Shown: positions 32,602 through 42,753, counted from the stretch's first letter. The stretch: DNA of 44,006 nt from Streptomyces globisporus (GCF_003501885.1 NZ_QWFA01000020.1:1-44006), one strand, 5' to 3'. The notes: generated by a model not told the origin, from the letters alone. Numbers and translations: made by a program.

Positions 32602-34062
32602 TCAGCCGTCCAGGAGGCGGGCCATCCACTCCTCGACGCCGTCGGCCGTACGGGGCAGCGCGCCGGAGAGGAGCCGCGCACCGTCGGCGGTGATCACGAG
32701 GTCGTCCTCGATCCGCACGCCCATGCCGCGCAGTTCGGGCGGCAGCGTCTCGTCGTCCGGCTGGAGATAGAGCCCGGGTTCGACGGTGAGGACGTGGCCC
32801 TCCTCCAGCACGCCGTCCAGATAGGTCTCCGCACGGGCCCGGGCGCAGTCGTGCACGTCGATGCCGAGCATGTGCCCGCTGCTGCACAGGGTGTAGCGGC
32901 GGTACAGGCCGCTGTCGTCGGCGAGCGCCTCCTCGGGTGGGACCGGCAGGACGCCCCAGGCGTGCAGCCCCTCGGCGATGACGCGCATGGCCTCATGGTG
33001 GAAGTCCCGGAAGCGGGCGCCGGGCCGCAGGGTGGCGATGGCGGCCTCCTGCGCGGCCAGCACCAGTTCGTAGACCTCGCGTTGGGCCGGTGAGAAGCGG
33101 CCTGACAGGGGGAGGGTGCGGGTGATGTCCGCGGTGTAGAGGGTGTCGGTCTCCACCCCCGCGTCGAGCAGGAGGAGTTGGGACGGGGCGAGCGGGCCGT
33201 CGTTGCGGATCCAGTGCAGGACGCAGGCGTGCGCGCCCGCCGCCGCGATGGTCTCGTACCCCGTGCCGTTGCCCTCGGTCCGCGCGCGCAGGTTGAACAC
33301 GCCCTCGATCCGGCGCTCGCCGCGGGGGTGGCGCAGGGCGTCGGGCAGGGCGCGCACCACGTCCTCGAAGCCCGCCGTCGTGTGGTCGACGGCCAGTTGG
33401 AGCTGGCCCATCTCCCACGGGTCCTTGCGCAACCGGAGTTCGGCGAGCACGGCGTCCAACTCGGCGTCTCCTGACGGAGTGTGGGAGCGCTCTGGCAGCA
33501 TCTCGTTCACCCGGGGGTCGACGCCGGCGAGCAGGCGGGTCGGCGGCTGCGGGCCGGCGAGGAGGCCCGGCAGCTCGTCCAGCCGGGCGCAGCGCAGTCC
33601 GGTCAGCGCCGCCGTCTCGTCCAGGTCGGGGCGGCGGCCGACCCAGAACTCGCCGTAGCGGCGGTCGCGGTAGAACCCGCTGGTGTCGCGGGGGGAGCGA
33701 GGGCGGACGTGGAGCACCGCCTCATGGCCGTCGGGGCCCGACGGTTCGAGGACCAGGACGTGGCCGGGCTGCTCCTCGCCGGTCAGTCCGGTCAGCCAGG
33801 CGTAGGCGCTGTGCGGGCGGAAGCGGTGATCGGTGTCGTTCGAACGGACCTTGAGCGTTCCGGCGGGTATGACCAGCCGTTCGCCCGGGAAGCGCGCCGA
33901 CAGCCGCTGCCGCCGGGCGGGGAGCGTGGCGCGGCCGGGGACCCGTGCGTCGGCGGGCAGCGGGGAGGGCGCCCAGCCGGTGGCCATGAAGGCGTCCAGG
34001 GCGGCCGGTACCGGCAGATCGTGACTGCCCGTGTGCAGGTGGGCAGGGGGTGTGGAGGTCAT
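32602..34062 (-). CDS. M24-family Xaa-Pro aminopeptidase
   Basis: 486 residues. It has an N-terminal AMP_N-type domain (AGTLKVRSNDTDHRFRP, then SAYAWLTGL) and a C-terminal pita-bread metallopeptidase domain. Metal ligands are visible: Asp in LLLDAGVETDTLYTADITR (two), His in SSGHMLGIDVHD, Glu in LTVEPGLYL, Glu in VRIEDDLVI. It removes an N-terminal residue before proline, or splits Xaa-Pro dipeptides, in the cytoplasm. It has no signal peptide. The frame stays open upstream to 34161, but AAGGAG lies 6 nt before ATG 34062, so that start is chosen. The divergent peptide importer shares its upstream region. Confidence 0.92.
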   Translation of the reverse strand: MTSTPPAHLHTGSHDLPVPAALDAFMATGWAPSPLPADARVPGRATLPARRQRLSARFPGERLVIPAGTLKVRSNDTDHRFRPHSAYAWLTGLTGEEQPGHVLVLEPSGPDGHEAVLHVRPRSPRDTSGFYRDRRYGEFWVGRRPDLDETAALTGLRCARLDELPGLLAGPQPPTRLLAGVDPRVNEMLPERSHTPSGDAELDAVLAELRLRKDPWEMGQLQLAVDHTTAGFEDVVRALPDALRHPRGERRIEGVFNLRARTEGNGTGYETIAAAGAHACVLHWIRNDGPLAPSQLLLLDAGVETDTLYTADITRTLPLSGRFSPAQREVYELVLAAQEAAIATLRPGARFRDFHHEAMRVIAEGLHAWGVLPVPPEEALADDSGLYRRYTLCSSGHMLGIDVHDCARARAETYLDGVLEEGHVLTVEPGLYLQPDDETLPPELRGMGVRIEDDLVITADGARLLSGALPRTADGVEEWMARLLDG

Positions 34063-34166
34063 GGGTCTCCTTCGGGGGGCGTGCCGGGGGCTGCCGGGGG
34101 CGCCGGGCCGGAGGTCCGAAGCGTCCGGGCTGCGGGACACGTTTCGGTAACGGGGCGTCATACTCC

Positions 34167-34195
34167 TTGGCTGTGCAATTTCACATTACTATGTT
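34167..34195. promoter_or_regulatory. Promoter of peptide importer with GntR-type operator inside the spacer (site 2)
   Basis: -35 TTGGCT (34167-34172), exactly 17-bp spacer, -10 TATGTT (34190-34195) on the plus strand. TGTGCAATTTCACA (34172-34185) sits in the spacer and has perfect TGTG/CACA arms; it differs from the shared motif by one base. It lies between the divergent peptidase and importer operons, so one site could control both. Bound repressor would exclude RNA polymerase. Confidence 0.7.
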
Positions 34196-34378
34196 ACGGG
34201 TCACATCACGTGGATGCGGACGCTCTTCCCGGCCCGCTCCGCCTCGCGTTCCGCAGGCAGTCGCCCTCCGGGCCGCTCGACCGCCCGGAGCACCAAGTCC
34301 CTCCGGACTCTCGCCCGTTCCGCTGTCGCCGTGCCCCGTTCCCGTACCGAGCCGTTCTCCCGTACCGAGGAGTGCCCC

Positions 34379-36124
34379 ATGTCCCGTCGCAGCCGTGCGC
34401 TGTCCGTATCCCTGAGCACCTCGCTGGCCCTGGCCCTGCTGAGTGCCTGCTCCACGCAGGGAGGTGACGACCGCGGGCCGGACACGCGGCAGCCCGGCGT
34501 GGCGACCGGCACCGTCATCGGCGGCACACCGATGCGGGGCGGCACCCTGACCGTGCTGTCCAACCAGGACTTCGCCCACCTGGACCCGGCCCGCAACTGG
34601 GTCATGCCGACCATGGACTTCGGAACCCGGCTGATCTACCGCACCCTCACCACCTTCCGGGCCGCGCCCGGGAAGCGGGGCAGCGAGGTCGTCCCCGACC
34701 TCGCGACCGACCTCGGCAGATCCTCCGACGGAGGCCGCACCTGGACCTTCACCCTGAAGCCCGGCCTCGTCTACGAGGACGGCACCCCGATCCTCGCCCG
34801 CGACATCAAGTACAACGTCGAGCGCTCCTTCGCCCCGGACCTCGCGGGCGGACCCGACTACGCCCAGCGCTATCTGGCCGGCGCCGAGGGATACGCCGGC
34901 CCGCTGGACGGCGAACACCTCGACTCGATCCGCACTCCCGACGACCGGACCGTCGTCTTCTCGCTGCGCAGGCCCGTCGCCGAGTTCTCCTCCACGGTCA
35001 CGCTGCCGACCTTCTCGCCCGTGCCCGCGTCCCGGGAGAAGGGCGTCCAGTACGACCTGCGGCCCTTCTCCTCCGGGCCGTACCGCATCGAGAGCTACGC
35101 CCGGGGCAAGAAGCTGGTGCTCGGCCGCAATCCCCACTGGGACGCGGCGACCGACCCGGTGCGCAAGGCGTACCCCGACCGTATCGTGGTGATCCAGGGC
35201 CTCAAGGGCGGGCAGACGGACGACCGGATCATCGAGAGCGCGGGCGCCGACGCCTCCGCCGTCGAGTGGTCCGACCTCCAACCCTCCAGCGTCGCCAAGG
35301 TCCTGCCGAGGCCCGAGATCCGGCAGCGACTCTCCGCCGAGCGCACCGGCTGCACGGACATGCTCGCGCTGAACACCTCCAGGGCACCCTTCGACGACCC
35401 GAAGCTCCGTCAGGCGATGCAGTACGCCGTCGACAAGCGGGCCCAGGTCACCGCCAACGGAGGGCCCGCCCTCAACGACATCGCCACCGCCTATCTGCCG
35501 CCGTCCCTCACCGGCGGCCGCGCCGCCGAACCGGTCCACGCCGGGCCGGCCACCGGGGACGAGAAGAAGGCCGAGAAGCTTCTCGCCGCGGCGGGCAAGG
35601 GTGACGGCTTCGACACGACGATCACCGTGTCCACCGGCGACAGGACCCGCGCCGAAGCACTCCAGCAGAGCTTGGCCCGGGTCGGCATACGGCTGCGCAT
35701 CGAGACCGTCGACCCCTCCGTCTACTACGACACCATCGGCGACACCGCGAACGCCCCCGACATGGCCATCAGCGGCTGGTGCCCGGACTACCCGTCCGCC
35801 GCCACCTTCCTGCCGTTCGTCTTCGACGGCCGCACCATCAAGGCCAAGGGCAACCAGGGCAACGTCTCCCAGTTCCGCGACAAGGCCGTGGAGCGGCGCA
35901 TGGACGAGATCGCCGCGATGTCCGACGCGGCCGCCGCCGCGAAGGCGTGGAACGCGCTCGACCGGGAGATCCAGGCCAAGTCCCCGGCCGTCCCCCTCCT
36001 CTGGGAGCGCAAGCCGCTGCTCGTCGGCGACAACATCGCCGGAGCCTTCGGGCACCCCTCCTGGACCGGCCAGTTCGACTTCGCGGTCATCGGCCTCAAG
36101 GACCCGTCGCGGAGCGAGGGCTGA
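34379..36124 (+). CDS. Peptide ABC transporter substrate-binding lipoprotein (family 5)
   Basis: 581 residues. Signal peptide and lipobox LLSAC-S. Family 5 (DppA/OppA-like) features: MRGGTLTVLSNQDFAHLDPA near residue 50, LATDLGRSSDGGRTWTFTLK, LARDIKYNVERSF, and AISGWCPDYPS near the C-terminus. It captures oligopeptides outside the membrane. GAGGAG lies 6 nt before ATG 34379, leaving a leader of about 180 nt from the predicted promoter. Collagen-derived proline-rich peptides are the likely cargo, from context only. Confidence 0.93.
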   Translation: MSRRSRALSVSLSTSLALALLSACSTQGGDDRGPDTRQPGVATGTVIGGTPMRGGTLTVLSNQDFAHLDPARNWVMPTMDFGTRLIYRTLTTFRAAPGKRGSEVVPDLATDLGRSSDGGRTWTFTLKPGLVYEDGTPILARDIKYNVERSFAPDLAGGPDYAQRYLAGAEGYAGPLDGEHLDSIRTPDDRTVVFSLRRPVAEFSSTVTLPTFSPVPASREKGVQYDLRPFSSGPYRIESYARGKKLVLGRNPHWDAATDPVRKAYPDRIVVIQGLKGGQTDDRIIESAGADASAVEWSDLQPSSVAKVLPRPEIRQRLSAERTGCTDMLALNTSRAPFDDPKLRQAMQYAVDKRAQVTANGGPALNDIATAYLPPSLTGGRAAEPVHAGPATGDEKKAEKLLAAAGKGDGFDTTITVSTGDRTRAEALQQSLARVGIRLRIETVDPSVYYDTIGDTANAPDMAISGWCPDYPSAATFLPFVFDGRTIKAKGNQGNVSQFRDKAVERRMDEIAAMSDAAAAAKAWNALDREIQAKSPAVPLLWERKPLLVGDNIAGAFGHPSWTGQFDFAVIGLKDPSRSEG

Positions 36125-36144
36125 GAGGGCGGGGACGCGTTCCC

Positions 36145-37134
36145 ATGAGCATCGCCGACGCCCCGGCCCCCGGACCGGGTGACGCACCCGCTGCCGACGG
36201 GCCCGGTGCCCCGGTCCCGCCCGACGCCCCGGTCCCGCCCGACGCCCCCTGGCGGACCACCTGGCGCCGCCTGTGGGGTGACCGGGGCAGCCGGACCGCC
36301 CTGATCGCCGCCGCCCTGCTGATCCTGATCGCCCTCACCGCGCCCCTGCTCAGCCGGCTGGGCGGCTGGTCGCCCACCGCCTTCGACGCCGACGCCATCG
36401 ACCCCTACCTCGGCGGCCTGCCCCACGGCACCCTCGGCGGCATCGGCGCCGAACACTGGCTCGGCGTCGAACCGGTCACCGGCCGCGACCTGTTCGCCCG
36501 CGTCGTCCACGGCGCCCAGGTCTCCCTGCTGATCGCCTTCGCCGCCACCGCGATCGTCGTCGTCACCGGCACCGCGGCGGGCATCGCCGCCGGCTACTTC
36601 GGCGGCCGCGTCGACACCGTACTGAGCAGGCTGATGGACCTCACCATGTCCTTTCCCTCGCTCATCTTCATGATCGCGATGATGTCGGTGGCCCAGGACG
36701 TCAACCGGGTCGTGCTGATGACCGCCGTCATCGGCGTCTTCGGCTGGCCCGGCATCGCCCGCGTGGTGCGCGCCGAGGCCCTCTCCCTGCGCCACCGCGA
36801 ATTCGTCGAGGCCGCCCGCGCCTGCGGCAGCGGACCCTGGCGGATCCTCACCCGCCAGGTGCTGCCCAACATCTCCGGGCCCGTCATCGCGTTCACCACG
36901 CTGCTGATCCCCGGAATGATCAGCACCGAGGCCGCGCTCAGCTTCCTCGGAGTGGGTGTGCGTCCGCCGACCCCCTCCTGGGGGCAGATGATCGCCGAGG
37001 CCGTCGCGTACTACGAGACGGACCCCATGTACTTCATCGTCCCCAGCGTCTTCCTCTTCGTCGCCGTCCTCGCCTTCACGGTCCTCGGCGACGCCCTGCG
37101 CGACATCCTCGACCCCCAGGGAGGCCGGCCGTGA
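36145..37134 (+). CDS. Peptide ABC transporter permease (DppC-like)
   Basis: 329 residues. The cytoplasmic N-terminus has a short in-frame duplication of APVPPD. About six membrane segments follow, with the binding-protein-dependent permease (EAA) region REFVEAARACGSGPWRILTR. The PSWGQMIAEA motif near the C-terminus is usual for DppC/OppC. ATG 36145 is 20 bp after the binding-protein stop. Its end overlaps the next permease by GTGA. Confidence 0.92.
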   Translation: MSIADAPAPGPGDAPAADGPGAPVPPDAPVPPDAPWRTTWRRLWGDRGSRTALIAAALLILIALTAPLLSRLGGWSPTAFDADAIDPYLGGLPHGTLGGIGAEHWLGVEPVTGRDLFARVVHGAQVSLLIAFAATAIVVVTGTAAGIAAGYFGGRVDTVLSRLMDLTMSFPSLIFMIAMMSVAQDVNRVVLMTAVIGVFGWPGIARVVRAEALSLRHREFVEAARACGSGPWRILTRQVLPNISGPVIAFTTLLIPGMISTEAALSFLGVGVRPPTPSWGQMIAEAVAYYETDPMYFIVPSVFLFVAVLAFTVLGDALRDILDPQGGRP

Positions 37135-38117
37135 TCGCCTTCCTGATCCGCAGATGTCTCGGCGTGGCGGGCGTCCTGCTCGCCATCTGCGCCGTCACCT
37201 TCACCATCTTCTACCTGCTGCCCGCCGACCCCGCCGCAGCGGCCTGCGGCAAGACGTGCAGTCCGCAACGGCTCGCGGAGGTACGCCACTTCATGGGGCT
37301 CGACCAGCCCGTGCGGCGCCAGTTCGGCGACTACCTCGTCGGCATCTTCGCCGGCCGCGAGCTGGGCAGCGGCCCCCACGCGATCCAGTGCGGCTTCCCC
37401 TGCCTCGGCTACTCCTACGAGAACGCCCTGCCGGTGTGGGACCTGCTGATGGACCGGCTGCCCGTCTCCGTGTCGCTGGCCTTCGGCGCCGCCTGCCTGT
37501 GGCTGGTGCTCGGACTGGGCGCCGGAGTGACCGCGGCCCTGCGCAAGGGCGGGCTTCTCGACCGCACCCTGATGGTCGGCGCGGTCGCCACCGCCTCGCT
37601 GCCCGTCTACTTCACCGCGGTGATGCTCCTGTACGGCCTGGTCCGGCTGACCGGACTGCTGCCCTACCCCGCCTACGTCGCGCTCACCGACGACCCCCTG
37701 GCCTGGGCGGCCAACCTGCTGCTCCCCTGGGTCGCCCTGGCTCTCCTCTACGCCGCCATGTACGCCCGGCAGAGCCGCAGTTCTCTGATCGAGACGATGG
37801 AGCAGCCCTACATCCGGACCGCCCGCGCCAAGGGCCTGCCCGCCCGGACTGTCGTGGTCAAGCACGGACTGCGCTCCGCGATGACGCCCGTGCTCACACT
37901 CTTCGGCATGGACCTCGGCGCCCTGCTGGCCGGAGCGGTCATCACCGAGTCCATCTTCGGCATCCCCGGCGTGGGCCGGCTCTTCTACGACGCCCTGCAA
38001 CGCTCCGACCAGCCCGTCGTGCTCGGCGTCACGCTGCTCGCGGCCTTCTTCATCGTGGCGGCCAACGTCGTCATCGACCTGCTGTACGCCGTCGTCGACC
38101 CGAGGGTGAGGAACTGA
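37131..38117 (+). CDS. Peptide ABC transporter permease (DppB-like)
   Basis: 328 residues. N-terminal membrane helix, then the long outer loop of DppB/OppB with [10 protein letters not shown] and RHFMGLDQP. It has four cysteines in or near this loop (ACGKTC and CGFPC), which could form disulfides. The EAA region is [17 protein letters not shown], and [19 protein letters not shown] is typical. Start GTG 37131 overlaps the previous stop. The order permease C before B is the reverse of the common dppB-dppC order. Confidence 0.92.
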   Translation: MIAFLIRRCLGVAGVLLAICAVTFTIFYLLPADPAAAACGKTCSPQRLAEVRHFMGLDQPVRRQFGDYLVGIFAGRELGSGPHAIQCGFPCLGYSYENALPVWDLLMDRLPVSVSLAFGAACLWLVLGLGAGVTAALRKGGLLDRTLMVGAVATASLPVYFTAVMLLYGLVRLTGLLPYPAYVALTDDPLAWAANLLLPWVALALLYAAMYARQSRSSLIETMEQPYIRTARAKGLPARTVVVKHGLRSAMTPVLTLFGMDLGALLAGAVITESIFGIPGVGRLFYDALQRSDQPVVLGVTLLAAFFIVAANVVIDLLYAVVDPRVRN

Positions 38118-38119
38118 CC

Positions 38120-39211
38120 GTGCCGCCCACCACCGAACCGGAACAGTTCCTCGAACCGGACCAGCCCCTGCTGCGCGTCCACGACCTGCGGGTCGCCTTC
38201 GACACCCCGGCCGGAGCCGTCCAGGCCGTCGACGGGGTCTCCCTCACCGTGACGGCCGGCCGCACCCTGGGCCTCGTCGGCGAATCCGGCTCCGGCAAGT
38301 CGGTCACCTCCCTCGCCGTGATGGGCCTGCACCGCCGGGCCCGGGTGAGCGGCTCGATCACCCTCGCCGGACAGGAACTCCTCGGCCTGACCGACCGCCG
38401 GTTCGGCCGACTGCGCGGACGCCGGATGGCGATGGTCTTCCAGGACCCGCTGTCCGCGCTGCATCCCGCGTACACGGTCGGCGAACAGATCGCGGAGGCC
38501 CACCGCCACCACTTCGGCAGTGCCCGACGCGTTGCCCGCAGACGGGCCGTGGACATGCTCGGCGAGGTCGGCATCCCCGAACCGGGCCGCCGGGCGGGGG
38601 AGTACCCGCACCAGTTCTCCGGCGGCATGCGCCAGCGCGCCATGATCGCCATGGCCCTGTCCTGCGAACCCGAACTGCTCGTCGCCGACGAACCGACCAC
38701 CGCGCTCGACGTCACCGTCCAGGCGCAGATCCTCGAACTGATCGCCCGCCTCCAGCAGGAACGCGGACTGGGCGTCCTGATGATCACCCACGACCTGGGT
38801 GTGGTGGCGCGCGTCGCCCACGAGGTGCTCGTCATGTACGGCGGACGCGGCGCCGAACAGGCCCCGGTGGACGCGCTGTTCAACAGCCCCGCGCACCCCT
38901 ACACCCGCGGCCTCCTGGACTCGCTGCCCCGCCTGGACGACCCCGACGACGCACCGCTGCGCGCCATCCCCGGCTCCCCGCCGTCACCGGCCGAACCGCG
39001 GACCGGCTGCCCGTTCGCACCGCGCTGCCCCCGGGCGGCCGCCGCCACCGCCCCGGAGCGGGACCGCTGCGCCGGAGAGAGCCCCCGCCCGCGGGCTGCA
39101 CCCGGCGAGGGCCGACTGGTCGCCTGCCACCTGCCCCTGGCAGCCACCCCGGCCGTCCCGCACCCCGGTCCGCCCGACGAGGCTCCCCTGCCGGCCGAGG
39201 AGGTCCGATGA
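38120..39211 (+). CDS. Peptide ABC transporter ATP-binding protein (DppD-like)
   Basis: 363 residues from GTG 38120, just after the permease stop. Walker [12 protein letters not shown]-loop [11 protein letters not shown], signature FSGGMRQRA, Walker [13 protein letters not shown] and H-loop ITHD are intact. The C-terminal oligopeptide domain has a Cys cluster ([11 protein letters not shown] and DRCAGE), which binds a [4Fe-4S] cluster in some DppD proteins. It drives import with the next ATPase. Confidence 0.93.
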   Translation: MPPTTEPEQFLEPDQPLLRVHDLRVAFDTPAGAVQAVDGVSLTVTAGRTLGLVGESGSGKSVTSLAVMGLHRRARVSGSITLAGQELLGLTDRRFGRLRGRRMAMVFQDPLSALHPAYTVGEQIAEAHRHHFGSARRVARRRAVDMLGEVGIPEPGRRAGEYPHQFSGGMRQRAMIAMALSCEPELLVADEPTTALDVTVQAQILELIARLQQERGLGVLMITHDLGVVARVAHEVLVMYGGRGAEQAPVDALFNSPAHPYTRGLLDSLPRLDDPDDAPLRAIPGSPPSPAEPRTGCPFAPRCPRAAAATAPERDRCAGESPRPRAAPGEGRLVACHLPLAATPAVPHPGPPDEAPLPAEEVR

Positions 39212-40242
39212 CATCCCCGTACTCCAACTCCCCTGAAAATCAAGCTCGTTCGGACGGGGGCGGCGGGGCCGCGCCCCTACTGTCCGTACGCGGGCTGGTG
39301 AAGACGTTTCCCGGACGCCGCGTTCTCGGCCGTGCCGCCGCGCCCGTCCGCGCGGTGGACGGCGTCGATCTGGAGCTCGCCGCGGGGGAGACCCTGGGTC
39401 TTGTCGGGGAGTCGGGCTGCGGCAAGTCCACGACGGGCCGGATGCTGGTCCGGCTGCTCCAACCCACGGCGGGGAGCGTCGAGTTCGAGGGGCGTGACAT
39501 CACCCATCTGTCCCCGCGGGAGCTACGGCCGGTCCGGCGACACCTCCAGATCATCTTCCAGGATCCCCACGCCTCCCTGAACCCGCGGCAGACCGTCGCC
39601 CGGATCATCGCCGAACCCCTGCTGGTGCAGGGGGCCACGGTCCGGGCCGCTCGGGACCGGGCTGCCGAACTGCTCGACCTGGTGGGCCTGGGGGCGGAAC
39701 ACCTGGACCGGCACCCGTACCAGTTCTCCGGCGGGCAGGCCCAGCGGATCGGCATCGCCCGCGCCCTGGCGACCGGCCCCCGCCTGATCGTCGCCGACGA
39801 GCCGGTCTCCGCGCTCGACGTGTCCGTACAGGCCCAGGTCGTCAACCTGATGGAACGTCTGGGCGACGACCTGGGCCTCTCGTTCCTCTTCATCGCCCAC
39901 GACCTGTCCGTCGTGAAGCGGGTGTGCGACCGGGTGGCGGTGATGTACCTGGGGCGCATCGTCGAGATCGGCGACAAGCGCGAGCTGTACGACCGGCCGG
40001 CGCACCCCTACACCCGGGCGCTGCTCTCGGCGGTCCCGCTGCCCGACCCGGCGGCGGAGCGCCGCCGGGAGCGGATCCTCCTGCTCGGCGACCCGCCGAG
40101 CCCCGCCGCGCCGCCCGGCGGCTGCGGCTTCCACCCGCGCTGCCCCAAGGCGCAGGCGGTCTGCCGGACCGAGCGGCCGTTGCTCCAGGTCGTGGGCTCA
40201 GGAGCGCGCACGGCCGCCTGTCATTTCCCTGAAGCGGACTGA
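39208..40242 (+). CDS. Peptide ABC transporter ATP-binding protein (DppF-like)
   Basis: 344 residues. Walker [12 protein letters not shown]-loop [11 protein letters not shown], Walker [14 protein letters not shown]-loop IAHD. The signature is FSGGQAQRI, with Ala where Gln-Arg-Gln-Arg is usual. The C-terminal domain has [11 protein letters not shown] and AVC, the family Cys cluster. ATG 39208 overlaps the previous stop (ATGA). It ends the five-gene importer operon; no strong terminator follows, so some read-through to the collagenase gene is possible. Confidence 0.93.
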   Translation: MTSPYSNSPENQARSDGGGGAAPLLSVRGLVKTFPGRRVLGRAAAPVRAVDGVDLELAAGETLGLVGESGCGKSTTGRMLVRLLQPTAGSVEFEGRDITHLSPRELRPVRRHLQIIFQDPHASLNPRQTVARIIAEPLLVQGATVRAARDRAAELLDLVGLGAEHLDRHPYQFSGGQAQRIGIARALATGPRLIVADEPVSALDVSVQAQVVNLMERLGDDLGLSFLFIAHDLSVVKRVCDRVAVMYLGRIVEIGDKRELYDRPAHPYTRALLSAVPLPDPAAERRRERILLLGDPPSPAAPPGGCGFHPRCPKAQAVCRTERPLLQVVGSGARTAACHFPEAD

Positions 40243-40449
40243 AAGGGCCGTGGATTTCCGGCACGGGTCTTCCTTGTGATGTGTGACCTGTGCAATGGTA
40301 CATGGCACAGGTCGTGGACATGCCAAGTCGGGCGTCGGACCCGTTCTGTCCGGCCGGCACACGGCATGACGACATCCCCGAGCCGCGCCCTGTCCGTCCC
40401 ATCGGTTACGCGAGCGCGTGGCCCGATCCCTCATGGGAGGAAAATCAAC
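40243..40449 (+). promoter_or_regulatory. Collagenase upstream region with GntR-type operator and long palindrome (site 4)
   Basis: TGTGCAATGGTACA (40289-40302) matches the shared motif at 11 of 14 positions. It lies inside a palindrome with perfect 7-bp arms, CCTGTGC (40287-40293) and GCACAGG (40305-40311). TTGTGA (40274-40279) may be a -35 box; the -10 is weak. About 140 bp of leader follow up to GGGAGG (40435-40440), the ribosome site for GTG 40450. Confidence 0.55.
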
Positions 40450-42753
40450 GTGAGAACCACACTCGTCCGCCGAGGTGTGGGTGCCGTTCTGCCGCTGGCT
40501 CTGGCCGGGGCGATGGGCGTCGCGCTGCTCGCGCAGCCGGCCCAGGCGCAGCCGAACTCCCCTTCGGCCGCCACGGCATCGAACGCGTCGCAACCGACCC
40601 GCCCCGCCGGGACGGCCGACCCCGCCCCGCGGGCGCAGCAGTCCTCCGCACCGGAAACCGGTCACCGGACCGAGGACCGGCGATCGGCGCCCCAGCTCCC
40701 CCCGCTGAGCGCCGACAAGTCCGCTCTCAGGGAGGCGTACGGCGACCACGACGCAGGCAAGAAGTCCTCAGCGAAGGCCGCCGCGTGCGACCCGGCCGAC
40801 TTCACCGGCCGCACCGGCACCGAACTGGTGCGCCAGATCAAGGCGTCCACCACCGACTGCGTGAACACGCTGTTCGGCCTGACCGGCAACGACGCCCGAC
40901 TCGCCTTCCGTGAAGCCCAGATGACCTCGGTGGCGTACGCCCTGCGCGACAACTCCGCCTACTACCCGGGCGACGGGAGCACCGGCACCCCGCAGCTCGT
41001 GCTCTACCTCCGGGCCGGGTACTACGTGCAGTGGTACAACCCGGATGTCGTCGGCCCGTACGGCAGCGCCCTGCGGACCGCCGTCCGCTCGGGCCTCGAC
41101 AGCTTCTTCGCGAGCCCCCGGTCGCGTGACGTCACCGACGAGAACGGCGAGACGCTGTCCGAGGCGGTCATCCTGATCGACAGCGCCCAGGAGAACGCCC
41201 GCTATCTGAACGTCGTCAAGCGGATGCTGGCGGACTACGACTCCTCCTGGAACGACCTCTCGCGGATGCTCGCCGCGGTCAACGGCGTGTACACGGTGAC
41301 CTTCCGGGGCCACCAGGTGCCCGAGTTCGTCAGCGCCGTCGAGGCGGACCCGAGCGTCATCGATTCCCTGCACCGCTTCGCCGCCGACCACCTCTCCCTG
41401 CTCGACGGCGACCACGCGTACCTGACCTCCAACGCCGGGCGGGAGCTGGGCCGCTTCCTCCAGTACCCGAGCCTGTGGGGCAAGGCCCGGCCCCTGGCCA
41501 CCGACTTGCTCGGCCGGAGTTCGATCACCGGCCCCACCGCCGCGCTCTGGGTGGGCATAGCGGAGATGGCCGACTACTACGACCGCGCGAACTGCTCGGC
41601 GTACGGCGTCTGCGACCTCCAGGAACGCCTGAAGCGGGAGGTCCTGCCGGTCCGTCACACCTGTAGCCCCGGCATCCGCATCCTGGCCCAGCAGATGACC
41701 TCCGCCGAGCTGAGCGCGTCCTGCACCAGCCTCATCGAGCAGGACGCCTACTTCCACCGGATCGCCAAGGATGACGGCCCGGTCGCCGACGACCACAACA
41801 CCAGCATCGAGGTCATCGCCTACGACTCAAGCGCCGACTACCAGACGTACGCCGGCGCGATGTACGGGATCGACACCAACAACGGCGGCATGTACCTGGA
41901 GGGCGACCCCTCCGTCGAGGGCAACCAGCCCCGCTTCATCGCCTACGAGGCGGAGTGGCTGCGGCCGGACTTCCACATCTGGAACCTCAACCACGAGTAC
42001 ACGCACTACCTCGACGGCCGCTTCACCATGTACGGCGACTTCACCGAGAACATGAGCACCCCCACCGTCTGGTGGGTGGAGGGCTTCGCTGAGTACATCT
42101 CCTACCACTACCGGGGCGAGCCCTACACCGCGGCGATGACCGAGGCCGGCAAGGGCACCTACGCCCTGAGCACCCTCTTCGGCACCGACTACAGCCACGG
42201 CACCACGCGGGTGTACCGCTGGGGTTACCTCGCCGTGCGGTACATGCTGGAGAAGCACCCCGCCGACATGGACACGGTGCTCGGCCACTATCGCACCGGA
42301 CAGTGGGCCGCCGCCCGGACCCACCTCACCAGCACCATCGGCACCCGGTACGACAGCGACTTCCGGGCCTGGCTGGCGGGTTGCGCCGCCGGGGACTGCG
42401 GCGACGGCTCCACCACCCCCGTCTCCGAGTGCACCGACCCCGATACGCGCGTTCTGGGCGAGAACTGCCGTCGGAGCAACCTCTCCGCCACCACCGGCAA
42501 CTATGCCTACCACTACCTGTACATCCCGGCCGGCACGGAGCAGCTGAAGATCACCGTCAGCGGCGGCACCGGCGACGCGGACCTCTACTACAGCGGGACC
42601 GGCTGGGCCACGACCGCCTCCCACACCAGCCGCGCCACCGGACCCGGCAACGCCCACACCCTGACCGTCACCGACCCGCCCGCCGGCGCCCACTACATCA
42701 GCCTGCACGCGGCCGCCTCGTTCGGCGGAGCCACCGTCACGACCGCCTACTGA
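40450..42753 (+). CDS. Secreted M9-family collagenase with C-terminal PPC domain
   Basis: 767 residues. GTG 40450 has GGGAGG 9 nt upstream and gives a proper signal peptide (LVRRGVGAVLPLALAGAMGV, cleavage near AQA); an in-frame extension to 40276 does not. After a Pro/Ala-rich linker comes the M9 activator domain, then the peptidase domain with the zinc site HEYTH (His515, Glu516, His519) and Glu548 in VEGFAEYISY, spaced as in clostridial collagenase. About residues 675-767 form a PPC (bacterial pre-peptidase C-terminal) domain, a collagen-binding or processing module. It degrades native or denatured collagen outside the cell. A GntR-type site lies upstream and a strong terminator downstream. 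Confidence 0.95.
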   Translation: MRTTLVRRGVGAVLPLALAGAMGVALLAQPAQAQPNSPSAATASNASQPTRPAGTADPAPRAQQSSAPETGHRTEDRRSAPQLPPLSADKSALREAYGDHDAGKKSSAKAAACDPADFTGRTGTELVRQIKASTTDCVNTLFGLTGNDARLAFREAQMTSVAYALRDNSAYYPGDGSTGTPQLVLYLRAGYYVQWYNPDVVGPYGSALRTAVRSGLDSFFASPRSRDVTDENGETLSEAVILIDSAQENARYLNVVKRMLADYDSSWNDLSRMLAAVNGVYTVTFRGHQVPEFVSAVEADPSVIDSLHRFAADHLSLLDGDHAYLTSNAGRELGRFLQYPSLWGKARPLATDLLGRSSITGPTAALWVGIAEMADYYDRANCSAYGVCDLQERLKREVLPVRHTCSPGIRILAQQMTSAELSASCTSLIEQDAYFHRIAKDDGPVADDHNTSIEVIAYDSSADYQTYAGAMYGIDTNNGGMYLEGDPSVEGNQPRFIAYEAEWLRPDFHIWNLNHEYTHYLDGRFTMYGDFTENMSTPTVWWVEGFAEYISYHYRGEPYTAAMTEAGKGTYALSTLFGTDYSHGTTRVYRWGYLAVRYMLEKHPADMDTVLGHYRTGQWAAARTHLTSTIGTRYDSDFRAWLAGCAAGDCGDGSTTPVSECTDPDTRVLGENCRRSNLSATTGNYAYHYLYIPAGTEQLKITVSGGTGDADLYYSGTGWATTASHTSRATGPGNAHTLTVTDPPAGAHYISLHAAASFGGATVTTAY

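Noticed and set aside
32602..34062. Methionine aminopeptidase
   Set aside because: The length of 486 residues and the N-terminal AMP_N-type domain fit Xaa-Pro peptidases, not the shorter methionine aminopeptidases.
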